From Mycolicibacter longobardus (GTDB lineage Bacteria; Actinomycetota; Actinomycetes; Mycobacteriales; Mycobacteriaceae), in the NCBI RefSeq assembly GCF_002102265.1, contig NZ_LQPG01000018.1, forward strand, positions 141,780 to 205,779: DNA of 64,000 nucleotides, written 5' to 3'. The translations under genes and the position numbers were made by a program. The notes under the pieces were generated by a model. It saw only the letters and a program-made list of their open reading frames with translations. It was not told the DNA's origin and did no database searches. Shown here in pieces: positions 20,528 through 29,757 of this stretch; the first letter of the stretch is position 1, and each line of letters opens with the position of its first letter.

Positions 20528-20932
20528 ATGGCAGCCGCCTCCTCACGTTCGAAAGCGGACCCGGTGCAAACCCGCTCCGCCGTGCTGGCGCTCGCGGACT
20601 GGCTGCGTGATGAAGGCCGGCCCGCCCCGGGTCGGGCGGACCTGGGCGCCGCGGTCCGCCTGACCGCCCGCACGCTGGCCGAGTCGGCTCCGGGTGCCAG
20701 CGTCGAGGTGCGGGTGCCGCCGTTCGTCGCGGTCCAGTGCATCGCCGGGCCGCGGCACACCCGCGGCACCCCGCCCAACGTCGTCGAGACCGACCCGCGC
20801 AGCTGGCTGCTGCTGGCCGCCGGGCTGCTGGGCACCGGCGACGCGATCGCCGACGGAACGCTGCGATTGTCCGGCTCCAGGGCCGCCGAGATCGCCGAAT
20901 GGCTGCCGTTGGTGAATCTTGACGCATGTTGA
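20528..20932 (+). CDS. Sterol-carrier-family (SCP2-like) small protein
   Basis: A 134-residue protein that matches the mycobacterial family at this place (Rv0807 in M. tuberculosis), annotated as a bacterial SCP-type sterol carrier domain. Visible features are the charged N-terminus, VEVRVPPFVAVQCIAG, HTRGTPPNVVETDP and LLAAGLLGTGDAIADGTLRLSG. It starts 4 bp after the hydrolase stop and lies just upstream of purF. Lipid binding is inferred from the family only. Confidence 0.75.
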   Translation: MAAASSRSKADPVQTRSAVLALADWLRDEGRPAPGRADLGAAVRLTARTLAESAPGASVEVRVPPFVAVQCIAGPRHTRGTPPNVVETDPRSWLLLAAGLLGTGDAIADGTLRLSGSRAAEIAEWLPLVNLDAC

Positions 20933-20983
20933 CCGTAGACTGAACACCGTCACTTGAGGCCCGTCCCCTGGAGCAGCTATAAC

Positions 20984-22513
20984 GTGCCGGACCCGCAGGT
21001 AGTAGACCTTGAGAACGCACCCAGTGAAGAGTGCGGCGTATTCGGTGTATGGGCTCCTGGCGAAGAGGTGGCCAAGCTCACTTATTACGGCCTGTATGCG
21101 CTGCAGCACCGCGGCCAGGAGGCCGCCGGGATCGCGGTGGGTGACGGCTCACAGGTGCTGGTCTTCAAGGACCTCGGTTTGGTCAGCCAGGTTTTCGAGG
21201 AGCAGACGCTGGGCGCCATGCCCGGCCACGTCGCGATCGGGCACTGCCGCTACTCCACCACCGGCGACACCACCTGGGAGAACGCCCAGCCGGTGTTCCG
21301 CAACACCGCGGCCGGCACCGGCGTGGCCCTGGGCCACAACGGCAATCTCGTCAACACCGCTGAACTGGCCGGCCGCGCCCGCGAACTGGGCCTGATCGAC
21401 ACCCGCCGCCCCGGTGTCGCCACCACCGACTCCGACATCCTCGGTGCGCTGTTGGCGCACGGATCCGCCGACACCTCCCTGGAGCAGGCGGCGCTGGAGC
21501 TGCTGCCGACGGCGCGCGGCGCCTTCTGCCTGACGTTCATGGACGAGAACACCCTCTATGCGGCCCGCGACCCGTGGGGGGTGCGGCCGTTGTCGCTGGG
21601 CCGGCTCGACCGCGGCTGGGTGGTGGCCTCGGAGACCGCGGCGCTCGACATCGTCGGTGCGTCCTTCGTCCGCGACATCGAACCCGGTGAGCTGCTGGCG
21701 ATCGACGCCGACGGGGTGCGCTCCACCCGCTTCGCGAACCCCACCCCCAAGGGGTGTGTCTTCGAGTACGTCTACCTGGCCCGGCCCGACAGCACCATCG
21801 TCGGCCGGTCGGTGCACGCCACCCGGGTGGAGATCGGCCGTCGGCTGGCCCGCGAGCACCCGGTCGACGCGGACCTGGTCATCGGCGTGCCGGAGTCAGG
21901 CACCCCCGCCGCGGTGGGTTACGCCCAGGAATCCGGCATCGACTACGGACAGGGACTGACCAAGAACGCCTACGTCGGGCGGACCTTCATCCAGCCGTCG
22001 CAGACCATCCGCCAGCTCGGCATCCGGCTCAAGCTCAACCCGCTGCGGGAGATCATCCGCGGTAAGCGGCTCATCGTCGTCGACGACTCGATCGTGCGCG
22101 GCAACACCCAGCGCGCTCTGGTGCGGATGCTGCGGGAGGCCGGCGCGGTCGAGGTGCACGTGCGGATCGCCTCCCCGCCGGTGAAGTGGCCCTGCTTCTA
22201 CGGCATCGACTTCGCCTCACCGGCCGAGCTGATCGCCAATGCCGTCGAGGACCAGACCGAGATGGTCGAAGCGGTCCGCCGCGCCATCGGCGCCGACAGC
22301 CTGGGCTATGTCGGGCTGGAGGACATGATCGCCGCCACCGAGCAACCCAAGTCGCGGTTGTGCAGTGCCTGTTTCGACGGCAACTACCCGATCGAGCTGC
22401 CCGACGACAGTGCCCTGGGCAAGAACGTCATCGAACAGATGCTGACCAATACTGCGCTGGCTGCCGAAAGCGATGCGCAACAAAGCGATGCCGCGGCGCT
22501 TCGGCGTCCCTGA
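20984..22513 (+). CDS. purF: Amidophosphoribosyltransferase (glutamine PRPP amidotransferase)
   Basis: First committed enzyme of purine biosynthesis, converting PRPP and glutamine to phosphoribosylamine. About 509 residues: an Ntn-type glutaminase domain beginning EECGVFGV, where a short propeptide is removed to expose the catalytic Cys, and a phosphoribosyltransferase domain with the PRPP loop RLIVVDDSIVRGNT. C-terminal cysteines in CSACFDGNY could be part of an Fe-S cluster, as in the Bacillus-type enzyme (inference). Two starts are possible, TTG 20954 and GTG 20984; GGAG lies about 10 bp upstream of the GTG. Confidence 0.95.
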   Translation: MPDPQVVDLENAPSEECGVFGVWAPGEEVAKLTYYGLYALQHRGQEAAGIAVGDGSQVLVFKDLGLVSQVFEEQTLGAMPGHVAIGHCRYSTTGDTTWENAQPVFRNTAAGTGVALGHNGNLVNTAELAGRARELGLIDTRRPGVATTDSDILGALLAHGSADTSLEQAALELLPTARGAFCLTFMDENTLYAARDPWGVRPLSLGRLDRGWVVASETAALDIVGASFVRDIEPGELLAIDADGVRSTRFANPTPKGCVFEYVYLARPDSTIVGRSVHATRVEIGRRLAREHPVDADLVIGVPESGTPAAVGYAQESGIDYGQGLTKNAYVGRTFIQPSQTIRQLGIRLKLNPLREIIRGKRLIVVDDSIVRGNTQRALVRMLREAGAVEVHVRIASPPVKWPCFYGIDFASPAELIANAVEDQTEMVEAVRRAIGADSLGYVGLEDMIAATEQPKSRLCSACFDGNYPIELPDDSALGKNVIEQMLTNTALAAESDAQQSDAAALRRP

Positions 22514-22552
22514 TCAGTAGTCCGCGGGTCCTCTGCCGCGACTGATATCAAC

Positions 22553-22584
22553 TACTTGACGCAAGTACGGCGAGTCGATAGCGT
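22553..22584 (+). promoter_or_regulatory. Candidate promoter with overlapping operator for the marR-fadE-fadE operon
   Basis: A perfect 6-bp inverted repeat TACTTG-acg-CAAGTA occupies 22553-22567. It overlaps a -35-like TTGACG (22556-22561), which is followed 17 bp later by TAGCGT (22579-22584). A palindrome on the -35 box directly upstream of a MarR gene suggests autorepression. Transcription start and binding are untested. Confidence 0.55.
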
Positions 22585-22664
22585 CGGTCGCCGGCAGGCG
22601 TCGACCCGTGGGGCAGTCGTGGTTGTGACGCGTTCTGCCAAGCGCGTTGACAGGGAAGCAGGAC

Positions 22665-23144
22665 ATGGATCTCACCCGCAACATCCTGTGGCTGCTCAAG
22701 CAGGCCTTCTACTACTCGCTGACGACGGTGAACGAAGCGATCAGCGACCACGGGGTGAGCACCGCCCAGATCGGCTTGTTGCGCCAGCTCGCGGGCGAGC
22801 CCGGCCTGTCCGGCGCCGAACTCGCCCGCCGGCTGCTCATCACCCCGCAGGGCGTGCAACTGGCGTTGAACTCCCTTGAGCGCCGCGGGTTGGTGGAGCG
22901 TAAACAGGATCCCCGCCATGGCCGCATCCTGCGCGCTTACCTGACCGACGAGGGGCGCGCGGTGACCGAGGTGGTCATCACCGACGCGATCGCCGCCCAC
23001 GACCAGGTGTTCGGCGTGCTGACACCCGACGAGCAGGAGACGCTGCGGGGCCTGCTGGCGCGCGTCGTCGAGCAGAATGCCGGCCCGCCCGGCTTTCCGC
23101 CCGGATCGACCAAGTCGAGACCTGATGGAAGACAACGCTTTTGA
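22665..23144 (+). CDS. MarR family transcriptional regulator
   Basis: A 159-residue winged-helix regulator. The conserved pattern is visible: GVSTAQIGLLRQLAGEPGLS, the recognition region GAELARRLLITPQGVQLALN, and the wing LVERKQDPRHGRILRAYLT. The ATG at 22665 has a GGAAGCAGG sequence upstream. It heads a three-gene unit with two acyl-CoA dehydrogenases (19 bp then a 4-bp overlap) that sits between purF and purM. It likely senses an acyl-CoA or related metabolite; the ligand is not known. Confidence 0.9.
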   Translation: MDLTRNILWLLKQAFYYSLTTVNEAISDHGVSTAQIGLLRQLAGEPGLSGAELARRLLITPQGVQLALNSLERRGLVERKQDPRHGRILRAYLTDEGRAVTEVVITDAIAAHDQVFGVLTPDEQETLRGLLARVVEQNAGPPGFPPGSTKSRPDGRQRF

Positions 23145-23162
23145 TGTCCAGAAGGAGACAAT

Positions 23163-24305
23163 ATGAACGACTTGTCAACGGAGAGTGAGCTGTTCGTCGC
23201 CACGGCGCGCGCATTCCTGGACAAAACCGCTGCGGTGAGTGCGCAGCGCGACCTGTACGCCCGGGGCCGGTCCCATGATCCGCAGTGGTGGCGGCAGGCA
23301 GCCGAACTCGGCTGGGCAGGCCTGCTGGTGCCCGAGGAACTCGGTGGCGGCAGCGTCTCCGGCTGCGGCCTGCGTGACCTGGCCGCCATCGCCACGGAGA
23401 TCGGACGCACCGTGGCGGCCGGTCCGCTGTACCCGGTGAGCGTGGTCCTGGCCGGTCTCGTCGACGCCGACAACCGGGATGCCCACGCGCAGGCCATCGC
23501 GGCGCTGGTGTCGGGGGAGACCGTGGCGACGTGGGCCGCCGACGAACCGGGCCGGGGTTTTCGCCCGCACCAGCCAAGCCTCACCGCGACGAGCACCGGG
23601 GACGGCTACCGGCTCAACGGAGTCAAGGACCGGGTGGAGGCCGGTGACCGGGCCGACCTGGTGCTGGTCGGTGCCCGCACCGACGACGGTGCGCTGCGCC
23701 AGTTCCTGGTCCGCACCGATGCCGCCGGCGTGGCGGTGGCGCCGCAGCCCGGCATCGACCTGGTGAAGCAGTACGCGCGAATCGAGTTCACCGATGCCGA
23801 GATCGACGCGTCGGCGGTGGTCGGTACCGCCGCACAGACCGCTGAACTCATCGACCGGCAGACCCAGGTCGCGATCACGCTGGTCTGCGCCGAAACCGCC
23901 GGAATCCTGGACACCGTGTTGACCATGACCGTCGCGTGGGCGCGTGACCGCTACAGCTTCGGCCGGCCGCTGGCGTCCTACCAGGCCATCAAACACCGGC
24001 TCGCCGACATGACCATGTGGATGCACGCCTGCCGCGCGATCACCGCCGGCGCCGTGGACAAGGTGGCCGAGCGGGCGCCCGACGCCGCCGTGTGGGCCGG
24101 GGCCGCCAAGTCCTATCTGGGTGAGCACGCCGGTCCGCTGATTCAGGAGTGCGTCCAGCTGCACGGCGGCATCGGCGTCACCTGGGAACACGACCTGCAC
24201 CTGTATCTGCGCCGGGCCACCCTGTACCGCAACCTGTTCGGCACCCCTGCCGAACACCACCAGGCCATCTTCGCGGCCGCGAGCACCACGGAGCCGGCCG
24301 CATGA
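23163..24305 (+). CDS. Acyl-CoA dehydrogenase (FadE), first of a pair
   Basis: FAD-dependent alpha,beta-dehydrogenation of an acyl-CoA. The 380-residue protein has the reduced N-terminal domain, RDRYSFGRPLASYQAIKHRL, and the C-terminal HGGIGVTWEHDLHLYLRRA segment; the Glu in TWEHD is at the usual catalytic-base position of the steroid-type actinobacterial enzymes. Its end overlaps the next fadE by 4 bp. Adjacent unequal fadE pairs in actinobacteria often form alpha2beta2 heterotetramers used for bulky or sterol-derived thioesters (family knowledge). The substrate is unknown. Confidence 0.9.
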   Translation: MNDLSTESELFVATARAFLDKTAAVSAQRDLYARGRSHDPQWWRQAAELGWAGLLVPEELGGGSVSGCGLRDLAAIATEIGRTVAAGPLYPVSVVLAGLVDADNRDAHAQAIAALVSGETVATWAADEPGRGFRPHQPSLTATSTGDGYRLNGVKDRVEAGDRADLVLVGARTDDGALRQFLVRTDAAGVAVAPQPGIDLVKQYARIEFTDAEIDASAVVGTAAQTAELIDRQTQVAITLVCAETAGILDTVLTMTVAWARDRYSFGRPLASYQAIKHRLADMTMWMHACRAITAGAVDKVAERAPDAAVWAGAAKSYLGEHAGPLIQECVQLHGGIGVTWEHDLHLYLRRATLYRNLFGTPAEHHQAIFAAASTTEPAA

Positions 24306-25531
24306 GCGAGCTCACCGTCGAGGCCTTCGCCGCCGCGGCGCGGGACTGGCTGGCCGCCAACATGCCGCGCCTGGACCCGCAGAACCCCCCTCGCAACGGC
24401 CGTGACGACGACGGCGCATGGCAGCGCGCCCGCGAACTGCAGCGGCGGCTGTCCGACGGTGGCTTCGCCGGGATCTGCTTCCCGCGTGAGTACGGCGGCC
24501 TCGGTCTGGACATCAGCTATCAGAAGGCCTTCGACGCCGAGGCCGTCGGCTATGAGATGCCGCTGATCCTCAACGTCCCGACCTTCACCATCTGCTGCGC
24601 GACGCTGCTCGACACCGGCAGCGAGGAACAGAAGCGCCGCCACATCAGCGCCGCGCTGCGCGGCGACGAGGTCCTGGTGCAGTTGCTCTCCGAGCCCAGC
24701 GGCGGATCCGACCTGGCGGGACTCATCACCCGCGCCGAGCGCGACGGCGAGGACTGGGTGGTCAGCGGGGCCAAGACCTGGAGCACCAGCGCCTTTGCCG
24801 CCGACTTCGGGCTGCTGCTGGCCCGCACCGATCCGACGGTGCCCAAGCACGACGGACTGACCATGTTCCTGGTGCCGATCGACGCCCCCGGCATCACGCT
24901 GCGACGCATCGAACAGGTCGACGGCTCCAACGAATTCTGCGAAGAGTTCTTCGACGGGTTGCGGCTCGGTGCGGACGCGGTGGTCGGCGAGGTCAACAAG
25001 GGCTGGGACGTCGCGTCCCGGCTGCTCTATCACGAGCGGCGCGCCGTGGGACAGGGCTCGGAGTTCGCCAGCGGACGCGGCCCCGAACGCACCGAGATGG
25101 CCGCCGGCGACTTCCTGGCCCTGGCGCGGGAGACCGGGACCGCGGACGACCCGCTCACCCGCGACCAGATCGGCCGGGTGCTGGCCCGGCGGATGGTCCG
25201 CGACAAGCTCATCGACTACGCCGGGCGCGCCATGCGCAGCGGCGAGCTTCCGCCCGCCGCGGCCTCGATCATCCGGCTGTTCCATTCCGATGTGACCTAT
25301 TTGGAGGTCGACACCGCCATGCAGGTCGCGGGACCGTTGGGTGTGGTCGACGATGAGTGGCACCTACTCAAAGTGGGACGGCGGTACCTGTCGCGGCAGA
25401 CGGTGGGCCTCGGCGGCGGCAGCGACGAGATGGCCCGCAACGTCATCGCCGAACGCGTCCTGGGGCTGCCCCGCGAGTACGCCGCCGACCGCGGTGTTCC
25501 GTTCAACCAGGTCCGCCACAACAAGGTCTGA
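24302..25531 (+). CDS. Acyl-CoA dehydrogenase (FadE), second of a pair
   Basis: A 409-residue acyl-CoA dehydrogenase. Features include FPREYGGLGLDISYQKAFD, the FAD/substrate region QLLSEPSGGSDLAG, WVVSGAKTWSTSA and the C-terminal GLGGGSDEMARNVIAERVLG. The ATG at 24302 overlaps the stop of the previous gene (ATGA); a longer in-frame extension lies inside that gene and is rejected. It probably forms a complex with its neighbour and is under the same MarR control. Confidence 0.9.
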   Translation: MSELTVEAFAAAARDWLAANMPRLDPQNPPRNGRDDDGAWQRARELQRRLSDGGFAGICFPREYGGLGLDISYQKAFDAEAVGYEMPLILNVPTFTICCATLLDTGSEEQKRRHISAALRGDEVLVQLLSEPSGGSDLAGLITRAERDGEDWVVSGAKTWSTSAFAADFGLLLARTDPTVPKHDGLTMFLVPIDAPGITLRRIEQVDGSNEFCEEFFDGLRLGADAVVGEVNKGWDVASRLLYHERRAVGQGSEFASGRGPERTEMAAGDFLALARETGTADDPLTRDQIGRVLARRMVRDKLIDYAGRAMRSGELPPAAASIIRLFHSDVTYLEVDTAMQVAGPLGVVDDEWHLLKVGRRYLSRQTVGLGGGSDEMARNVIAERVLGLPREYAADRGVPFNQVRHNKV

Positions 25532-25588
25532 GGCTGCAACGTCGAGCGCGATACCGTCGGCAGTCGGCGACCGGTAGCCTTTACCGCG

Positions 25589-26674
25589 ATGACCTCAGCA
25601 GAATCGAGCTCCCAGGGCGTTACCTACGCATCGGCGGGCGTGGATATCGACGCCGGTGACCGGGCCGTGGAGTTGTTCAAACCGTTGGCCGCCAAAGCCA
25701 CCAGGCCGGAAGTGCGGGGCGGGCTCGGCGGATTCGCCGGACTGTTCGCCCTACGCAACGACTACCGTGAGCCGCTGTTGGCGTCCTCCACCGACGGCGT
25801 GGGCACCAAGCTGGCGATCGCCCAGGCACTGGACAAGCACGACACCGTTGGTATCGACCTGGTGGCCATGGTTGTCGACGACCTGGTGGTGTGCGGCGCC
25901 GAGCCGCTGTTCCTGCAGGACTACATCGCCGTGGGCCGCACCGTGCCGGAACGGGTCGCCGCGATCGTGGCCGGCATCGCCGAGGGCTGCGTGCAGGCCG
26001 GTTGCGCGCTGCTGGGCGGGGAGACCGCCGAGCACCCCGGCCTGATGGAACCCGACCACTACGACATCTCCGCCACCGGTGTCGGCGTGGTGGAGGCCGA
26101 CGACGTGCTCGGCCCGGACCGCGTCCGCCCCGGCGACGTCCTGATCGCGATGGGTTCCTCGGGCCTGCACTCCAACGGCTACTCGCTGGCCCGTGCGGTG
26201 CTGCTGGACATCGACCGGATGAACCTGGCGGGCCACGTCGAGGAGTTCGGCCGCACCCTGGGCGAGGAACTGCTCGAACCGACCCGGATCTACGCCAAGG
26301 ACTGCCTGGCGCTGGCCGCCGAGACCCAGGTCCGGACCTTCTGCCACGTGACCGGCGGCGGTCTGGCCGGCAATCTGGCCCGCGTCATCCCGGACGGGCT
26401 GATCGCCGAGGTGGATCGCGGTACCTGGACTCCGGCGCCGGTGTTCGGACTGATCGCCCAGCGCGGCCGGGTGAGCCGGGCCGAGATGGAGAAGACGTTC
26501 AACCTCGGCGTGGGGATGGTTGCCGTCGTCGCGCCGGAGGACACCGACCGGGCGCTGGCGATCCTGACCGCCCGCCACGTGGACTGCTGGCCGCTCGGCA
26601 CGGTGGCCAAGGCGGGGAAGAACGCCAAGCCGGGCAACGGAGCCAAGCTCGTCGGGCAGCACCCGCGGTTCTAA
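25589..26674 (+). CDS. purM: Phosphoribosylformylglycinamidine cyclo-ligase (AIR synthetase)
   Basis: ATP-dependent ring closure of FGAM to AIR in purine biosynthesis. The 361-residue protein has TYASAGVDIDAGDRAV at the N-terminus, SSTDGVGTKLAIA, LLGGETAEHPG and the glycine-rich THVTGGG-like FCHVTGGGLAGN segment. In M. tuberculosis it lies directly next to purF; here the MarR/FadE unit separates them. An own promoter within the 57-bp gap after fadE is likely but not evident. Confidence 0.96.
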   Translation: MTSAESSSQGVTYASAGVDIDAGDRAVELFKPLAAKATRPEVRGGLGGFAGLFALRNDYREPLLASSTDGVGTKLAIAQALDKHDTVGIDLVAMVVDDLVVCGAEPLFLQDYIAVGRTVPERVAAIVAGIAEGCVQAGCALLGGETAEHPGLMEPDHYDISATGVGVVEADDVLGPDRVRPGDVLIAMGSSGLHSNGYSLARAVLLDIDRMNLAGHVEEFGRTLGEELLEPTRIYAKDCLALAAETQVRTFCHVTGGGLAGNLARVIPDGLIAEVDRGTWTPAPVFGLIAQRGRVSRAEMEKTFNLGVGMVAVVAPEDTDRALAILTARHVDCWPLGTVAKAGKNAKPGNGAKLVGQHPRF

Positions 26675-26706
26675 GCCCGCTACGACCTGGCGTTATGCGT
26701 CAGCGC

Positions 26707-26874
26707 TCAGCGGCGCCAGTCGTCGTCACCGTTCCACGAGTCGTCACCGTCGGAGTCGTTGACCTCAGACCCAGCCAGCTCACGTTGGAGCTGGGTGAAA
26801 TCGGTCGACGGTGAGCTGTACTTCAGCTCTCGAGCAACCTTGGTCTGCTTCGCCTTAGCCCGGCCGCGGCCCAT
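26707..26874 (-). CDS. DUF3073 small acidic protein
   Basis: A 55-residue protein. The basic N-terminus MGRGRAKAKQTKVARELKY, the SSPSTDFTQLQREL segment and the very acidic tail DSDGDDSWNGDDDW match the DUF3073 family (Rv0810c in M. tuberculosis). A GAGGGGG run ahead of the ATG could serve as ribosome-binding site and is part of a short G-run/C-run palindrome. The split charge suggests a nucleic-acid or ribosome contact, but the function is unknown. Confidence 0.88.
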   Translation of the reverse strand: MGRGRAKAKQTKVARELKYSSPSTDFTQLQRELAGSEVNDSDGDDSWNGDDDWRR

Positions 26875-27021
26875 GGGGGGACCCCCTCGCGCAATAACGG
26901 AGCGGCCCCACGAGCAGGCGGCTCCGATCTGAGTGTGTTTATTGTCCTGCCGACAGCTTACCGTGCCGATCGGGGAGCTGCCGACTGGCCTGCGCCGGTG
27001 TGACGACCGTCAAATCCGGGA

Positions 27022-28101
27022 TCAAAGCCGGCCCCGCAGTCGGTCGACGGCGACCCGGCCCGCGCCCGGCACATCCGGTGCCGGCAGCGATTCCGGATCG
27101 ATCACCGCGCTGACCGCGGATTCGGCCCCGGTCAGCAGCGGGGTGTCGGCCGGCAATCCGCGTTTGAGCAGTGCCAGGGCGATCGGGCCCAGCTCGAAGT
27201 GGTCCACCACGGTGCCCAGCCGGCCCACCGGGCGTCCACCCGAGGTGACCGGATCGCCGGTCGACGGCCGGTCCACCGATCCATCCAGGTGCAGCAGCAC
27301 CAGCATCCGGGGCGGCTTGCCCAGGTTGTGCACCCGGGCGACGGTCTCCTGCCCGCTGTAGCACCCCTTGTCCAGGTGCACCGCGCCGACACCGGGCCCA
27401 CCGATCCAGTTCAGCTCGTGCGGAATGCTGCGCTCGTCGGTGTCCACGCCCAGTCGCGGTCGCCGCGCCGCCACCCGGTTCGCCTCGTAGGCCCACACCC
27501 CGGCGGGCCGCACCCCGGCCCCGGTCAGCCGGCGCTGCCAATCGCCCTTGTCCGCGCGCGGCACCAGCAATTCCAGCGCGTCGCCGCCGGGACTCTCGCG
27601 TACGAAGGCCCCGGAGTCCGGGTTGGGCACCGCGGTGGCCCCAGGCGGCCCGGCCAGGCCCAACGCCTCGAGCACCGCCGGGGCGTGCCTGCCCGGACCC
27701 AGCAGTGACAACACGGCCAGATCGGCGGGCTCGACAGCAACGTCGGCCCAGAACACCATCTTGCGCAGGTGCTCGGCCAGCGGCTCGCCCCGCCACGGCT
27801 CGGTGTCGAGGTAGGTGCGCTCGCGCAGCTCGGTCTGAACCCAGTGATTCTGGATGTGGCCCTTGCCGTCCAGCGTCAGGTTCTCGGTGCTGGCACCCTC
27901 GGGCAGGTCGGCGACGTGCTGGGTGCACAGACTGTGCAACCACGTCTTGCGTTCCGCGCCGCTGAGTGCGAGCACCGCGCGGTGGGATCGATCCACCAGC
28001 ACGGCTTCGGTTTGGGCGCTGCGCTGCTCGCCGAACGGGTCGCCGTAGTGCCAGATCGCGCCGGCGTCGGGGCCGGGATCGGGCGCGGGAACGGCGGACA
28101 C
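27022..28101 (-). CDS. YgfZ/GcvT-family folate-binding protein
   Basis: A 359-residue protein with the aminomethyltransferase fold. The YgfZ signature KGCYSGQETVARVHNLGK, whose Cys is conserved, is clear, as are the N-terminal LVDRSHRAVLALSGAERKTWLHSL region (in two parts) and IPHELNWIGG. YgfZ proteins assist Fe-S cluster-dependent enzymes using tetrahydrofolate. It is divergent from pabC, with 35 bp between the starts, a pairing that links folate synthesis and folate use. Confidence 0.92.
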   Translation of the reverse strand: MSAVPAPDPGPDAGAIWHYGDPFGEQRSAQTEAVLVDRSHRAVLALSGAERKTWLHSLCTQHVADLPEGASTENLTLDGKGHIQNHWVQTELRERTYLDTEPWRGEPLAEHLRKMVFWADVAVEPADLAVLSLLGPGRHAPAVLEALGLAGPPGATAVPNPDSGAFVRESPGGDALELLVPRADKGDWQRRLTGAGVRPAGVWAYEANRVAARRPRLGVDTDERSIPHELNWIGGPGVGAVHLDKGCYSGQETVARVHNLGKPPRMLVLLHLDGSVDRPSTGDPVTSGGRPVGRLGTVVDHFELGPIALALLKRGLPADTPLLTGAESAVSAVIDPESLPAPDVPGAGRVAVDRLRGRL

Positions 28102-28136
28102 GTGTCAACTCTACGGAGCCGCTACGCTCACGGTCC

Positions 28137-29006
28137 ATGGCCGCCGAGACCGATTTGCAGAGCGCCGCCGTGACGATCGTCACCGTCGGTGGTGGCGTGG
28201 CCGCGGCCGACGCCCCCCTGCTGCACGCCGACGACCTGGCGGCACTGCGCGGCGACGGGGTCTTCGAGACCCTGCTGGTGCGCGACGGAGCCGTGTGCCT
28301 GCTCGACGCTCATCTGCACCGGTTGGCCCGTTCCGCCGAGCTCATGGACCTGCCCGCACCGGACCTGGAACAGTGGCGGCACGCCGCCGACGCGGCGGTG
28401 CGGCACTGGCCGGGGACTGGCGAGGGCGCGCTGCGGTTCATCTACAGCCGGGGCCGGGAAAGCGGTTCCGGGCCAACCGCATATGTGATGCTCACCCCGC
28501 TGCCGGATCGCATCGCCGCGGCCCGCCGCGAGGGGGTCGCGGCGGTGACCCTGGACCGCGGCCTGTCGACGCAGGATCAGGAGATGCCGTGGCTGCTGGC
28601 CGGCGCCAAGACGCTGTCCTACGCGGTGAACATGGCGGCGCTGCGGCACGCCGCCAAGCAGGGCGCAGACGACGTCATCTTCATCAGCTCTGACGGCTTC
28701 GTCTTGGAGGGGCCGCGTTCCACGGTGGTGCTGGTGGAGCCCGGGCGGCTGATCACCCCGCCGCTGTCGCACCCGATCCTGCGGGGCACCACCCAGGAGG
28801 CCCTGTTCGAGGTGGCCCGCGGGTCGGGCTATCAATGCGAGTACACCCCGTTGCGGCCAGCGGACCTGGTTGCGGCGCAAGACATCTGGCTGGTATCGAG
28901 CATCACCCTGGCGGCCCGGGTGCACACGCTGGACGGCCGGGCGCTGCACCCGCGGGTGCCCGAGCACGAGTTCGCCGGCCTGGTCGAGGCGGCCATCGGG
29001 CATTGA
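28137..29006 (+). CDS. pabC: Aminodeoxychorismate lyase / branched-chain aminotransferase fold (class IV PLP)
   Basis: A PLP enzyme of 289 residues that by position and family should release pyruvate from aminodeoxychorismate to give p-aminobenzoate (Rv0812 in M. tuberculosis). It has the fold-type IV features RGDGVFETLLVRDG, LDAHLHRL, the expected lysine in AGAKTLSYAVNM, and the C-terminal glycine-phosphate loop DGFVLEGPRSTVV. D-amino acid or branched-chain aminotransferase activity cannot be excluded by sequence. ATG 28137 was chosen since the longer frame runs into the divergent ygfZ. Confidence 0.85.
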   Translation: MAAETDLQSAAVTIVTVGGGVAAADAPLLHADDLAALRGDGVFETLLVRDGAVCLLDAHLHRLARSAELMDLPAPDLEQWRHAADAAVRHWPGTGEGALRFIYSRGRESGSGPTAYVMLTPLPDRIAAARREGVAAVTLDRGLSTQDQEMPWLLAGAKTLSYAVNMAALRHAAKQGADDVIFISSDGFVLEGPRSTVVLVEPGRLITPPLSHPILRGTTQEALFEVARGSGYQCEYTPLRPADLVAAQDIWLVSSITLAARVHTLDGRALHPRVPEHEFAGLVEAAIGH

Positions 29007-29070
29007 CTCTGCGGCTGCCAGGCAAAAGTTCGAGTGATCCGCCTGGTGGACGCAGCGTCAATGCAACGAA

Positions 29071-29757
29071 TCAGCCCACGAAGCGCGACAACCGCGCCGA
29101 CAGGTGCGGCACCAGCTCACCGTCGGCGTCCACCCGCTCCTCGACGTAGGCCAGGTCGCCGTCCTCGACGATCCCGTAGAGGCGCTTGGCCCCACCGATC
29201 AGCGCGCCCGACTTGCTGCGCGCCAGTGCGTCGGTGACCAGCTCCCAGGAGGCCGGGCCGTGCGGGCGCCCGTAGAACAACTCCACGTAGCCGACAGAGT
29301 GCGCCAGCAGCAGTTCGATGGCCTGCGATTCGTCGGGGTCGTCCGGATCGTCCACGAAGCGCCAGAAACCCGTCTCGCGCAGGGCCGGTTCGCACGCCTG
29401 GTCGTCACCGAGCCGCCAGGACCGCGCTTCCCAGTTCAGGTAGTCGCCGCCGTCGTGGGACACCACGATCTGCTGGCCGAACCGGTAGTCGCCGTGCGCA
29501 CTGTGGCCCACGCCTTCGCCGCGCCACACCCCGACCAACGGCAGCAGCGCCAGCAGGGCGTCGTGCAGGTTCGCGCCCTCGCGCAGGTTGGCGGTATCGG
29601 GCGGTAGCGGTAGGTCCGCGGACTGGGGGAAGACCGGGATGTTGCGCGCGGCGGTCTGCCTGGCACGTTCCGCGGCGGCTGCTACCGCGCGGTCACCGGA
29701 GCCTCGATCGACCGGGCGGTCGTCACCACCCTGCTCGCCCCCGTCGGAGGCACTCAC
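29071..29757 (-). CDS. FABP/nitrobindin-like beta-barrel protein
   Basis: A 228-residue protein with an acidic, disordered N-terminal 45 residues and a lipocalin-like barrel containing the nitrobindin motif [13 protein letters not shown], and [19 protein letters not shown]. The M. tuberculosis counterpart is Rv0813c, described structurally as fatty-acid-binding-protein-like and now grouped with heme nitrobindins. The GTG start overlaps the stop of a tiny upstream membrane ORF (GTGA), indicating translational coupling. Heme or nitric-oxide chemistry is inferred from the family. Confidence 0.88.
   Translation of the reverse strand: MSASDGGEQGGDDRPVDRGSGDRAVAAAAERARQTAARNIPVFPQSADLPLPPDTANLREGANLHDALLALLPLVGVWRGEGVGHSAHGDYRFGQQIVVSHDGGDYLNWEARSWRLGDDQACEPALRETGFWRFVDDPDDPDESQAIELLLAHSVGYVELFYGRPHGPASWELVTDALARSKSGALIGGAKRLYGIVEDGDLAYVEERVDADGELVPHLSARLSRFVG

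Noticed and set aside
26875..27021. Possible terminator hairpin (GGAGC...GCTCC) upstream of DUF3073
   Set aside because: Stem is only 5 bp with a long interior and no T-run; not supported as a terminator.
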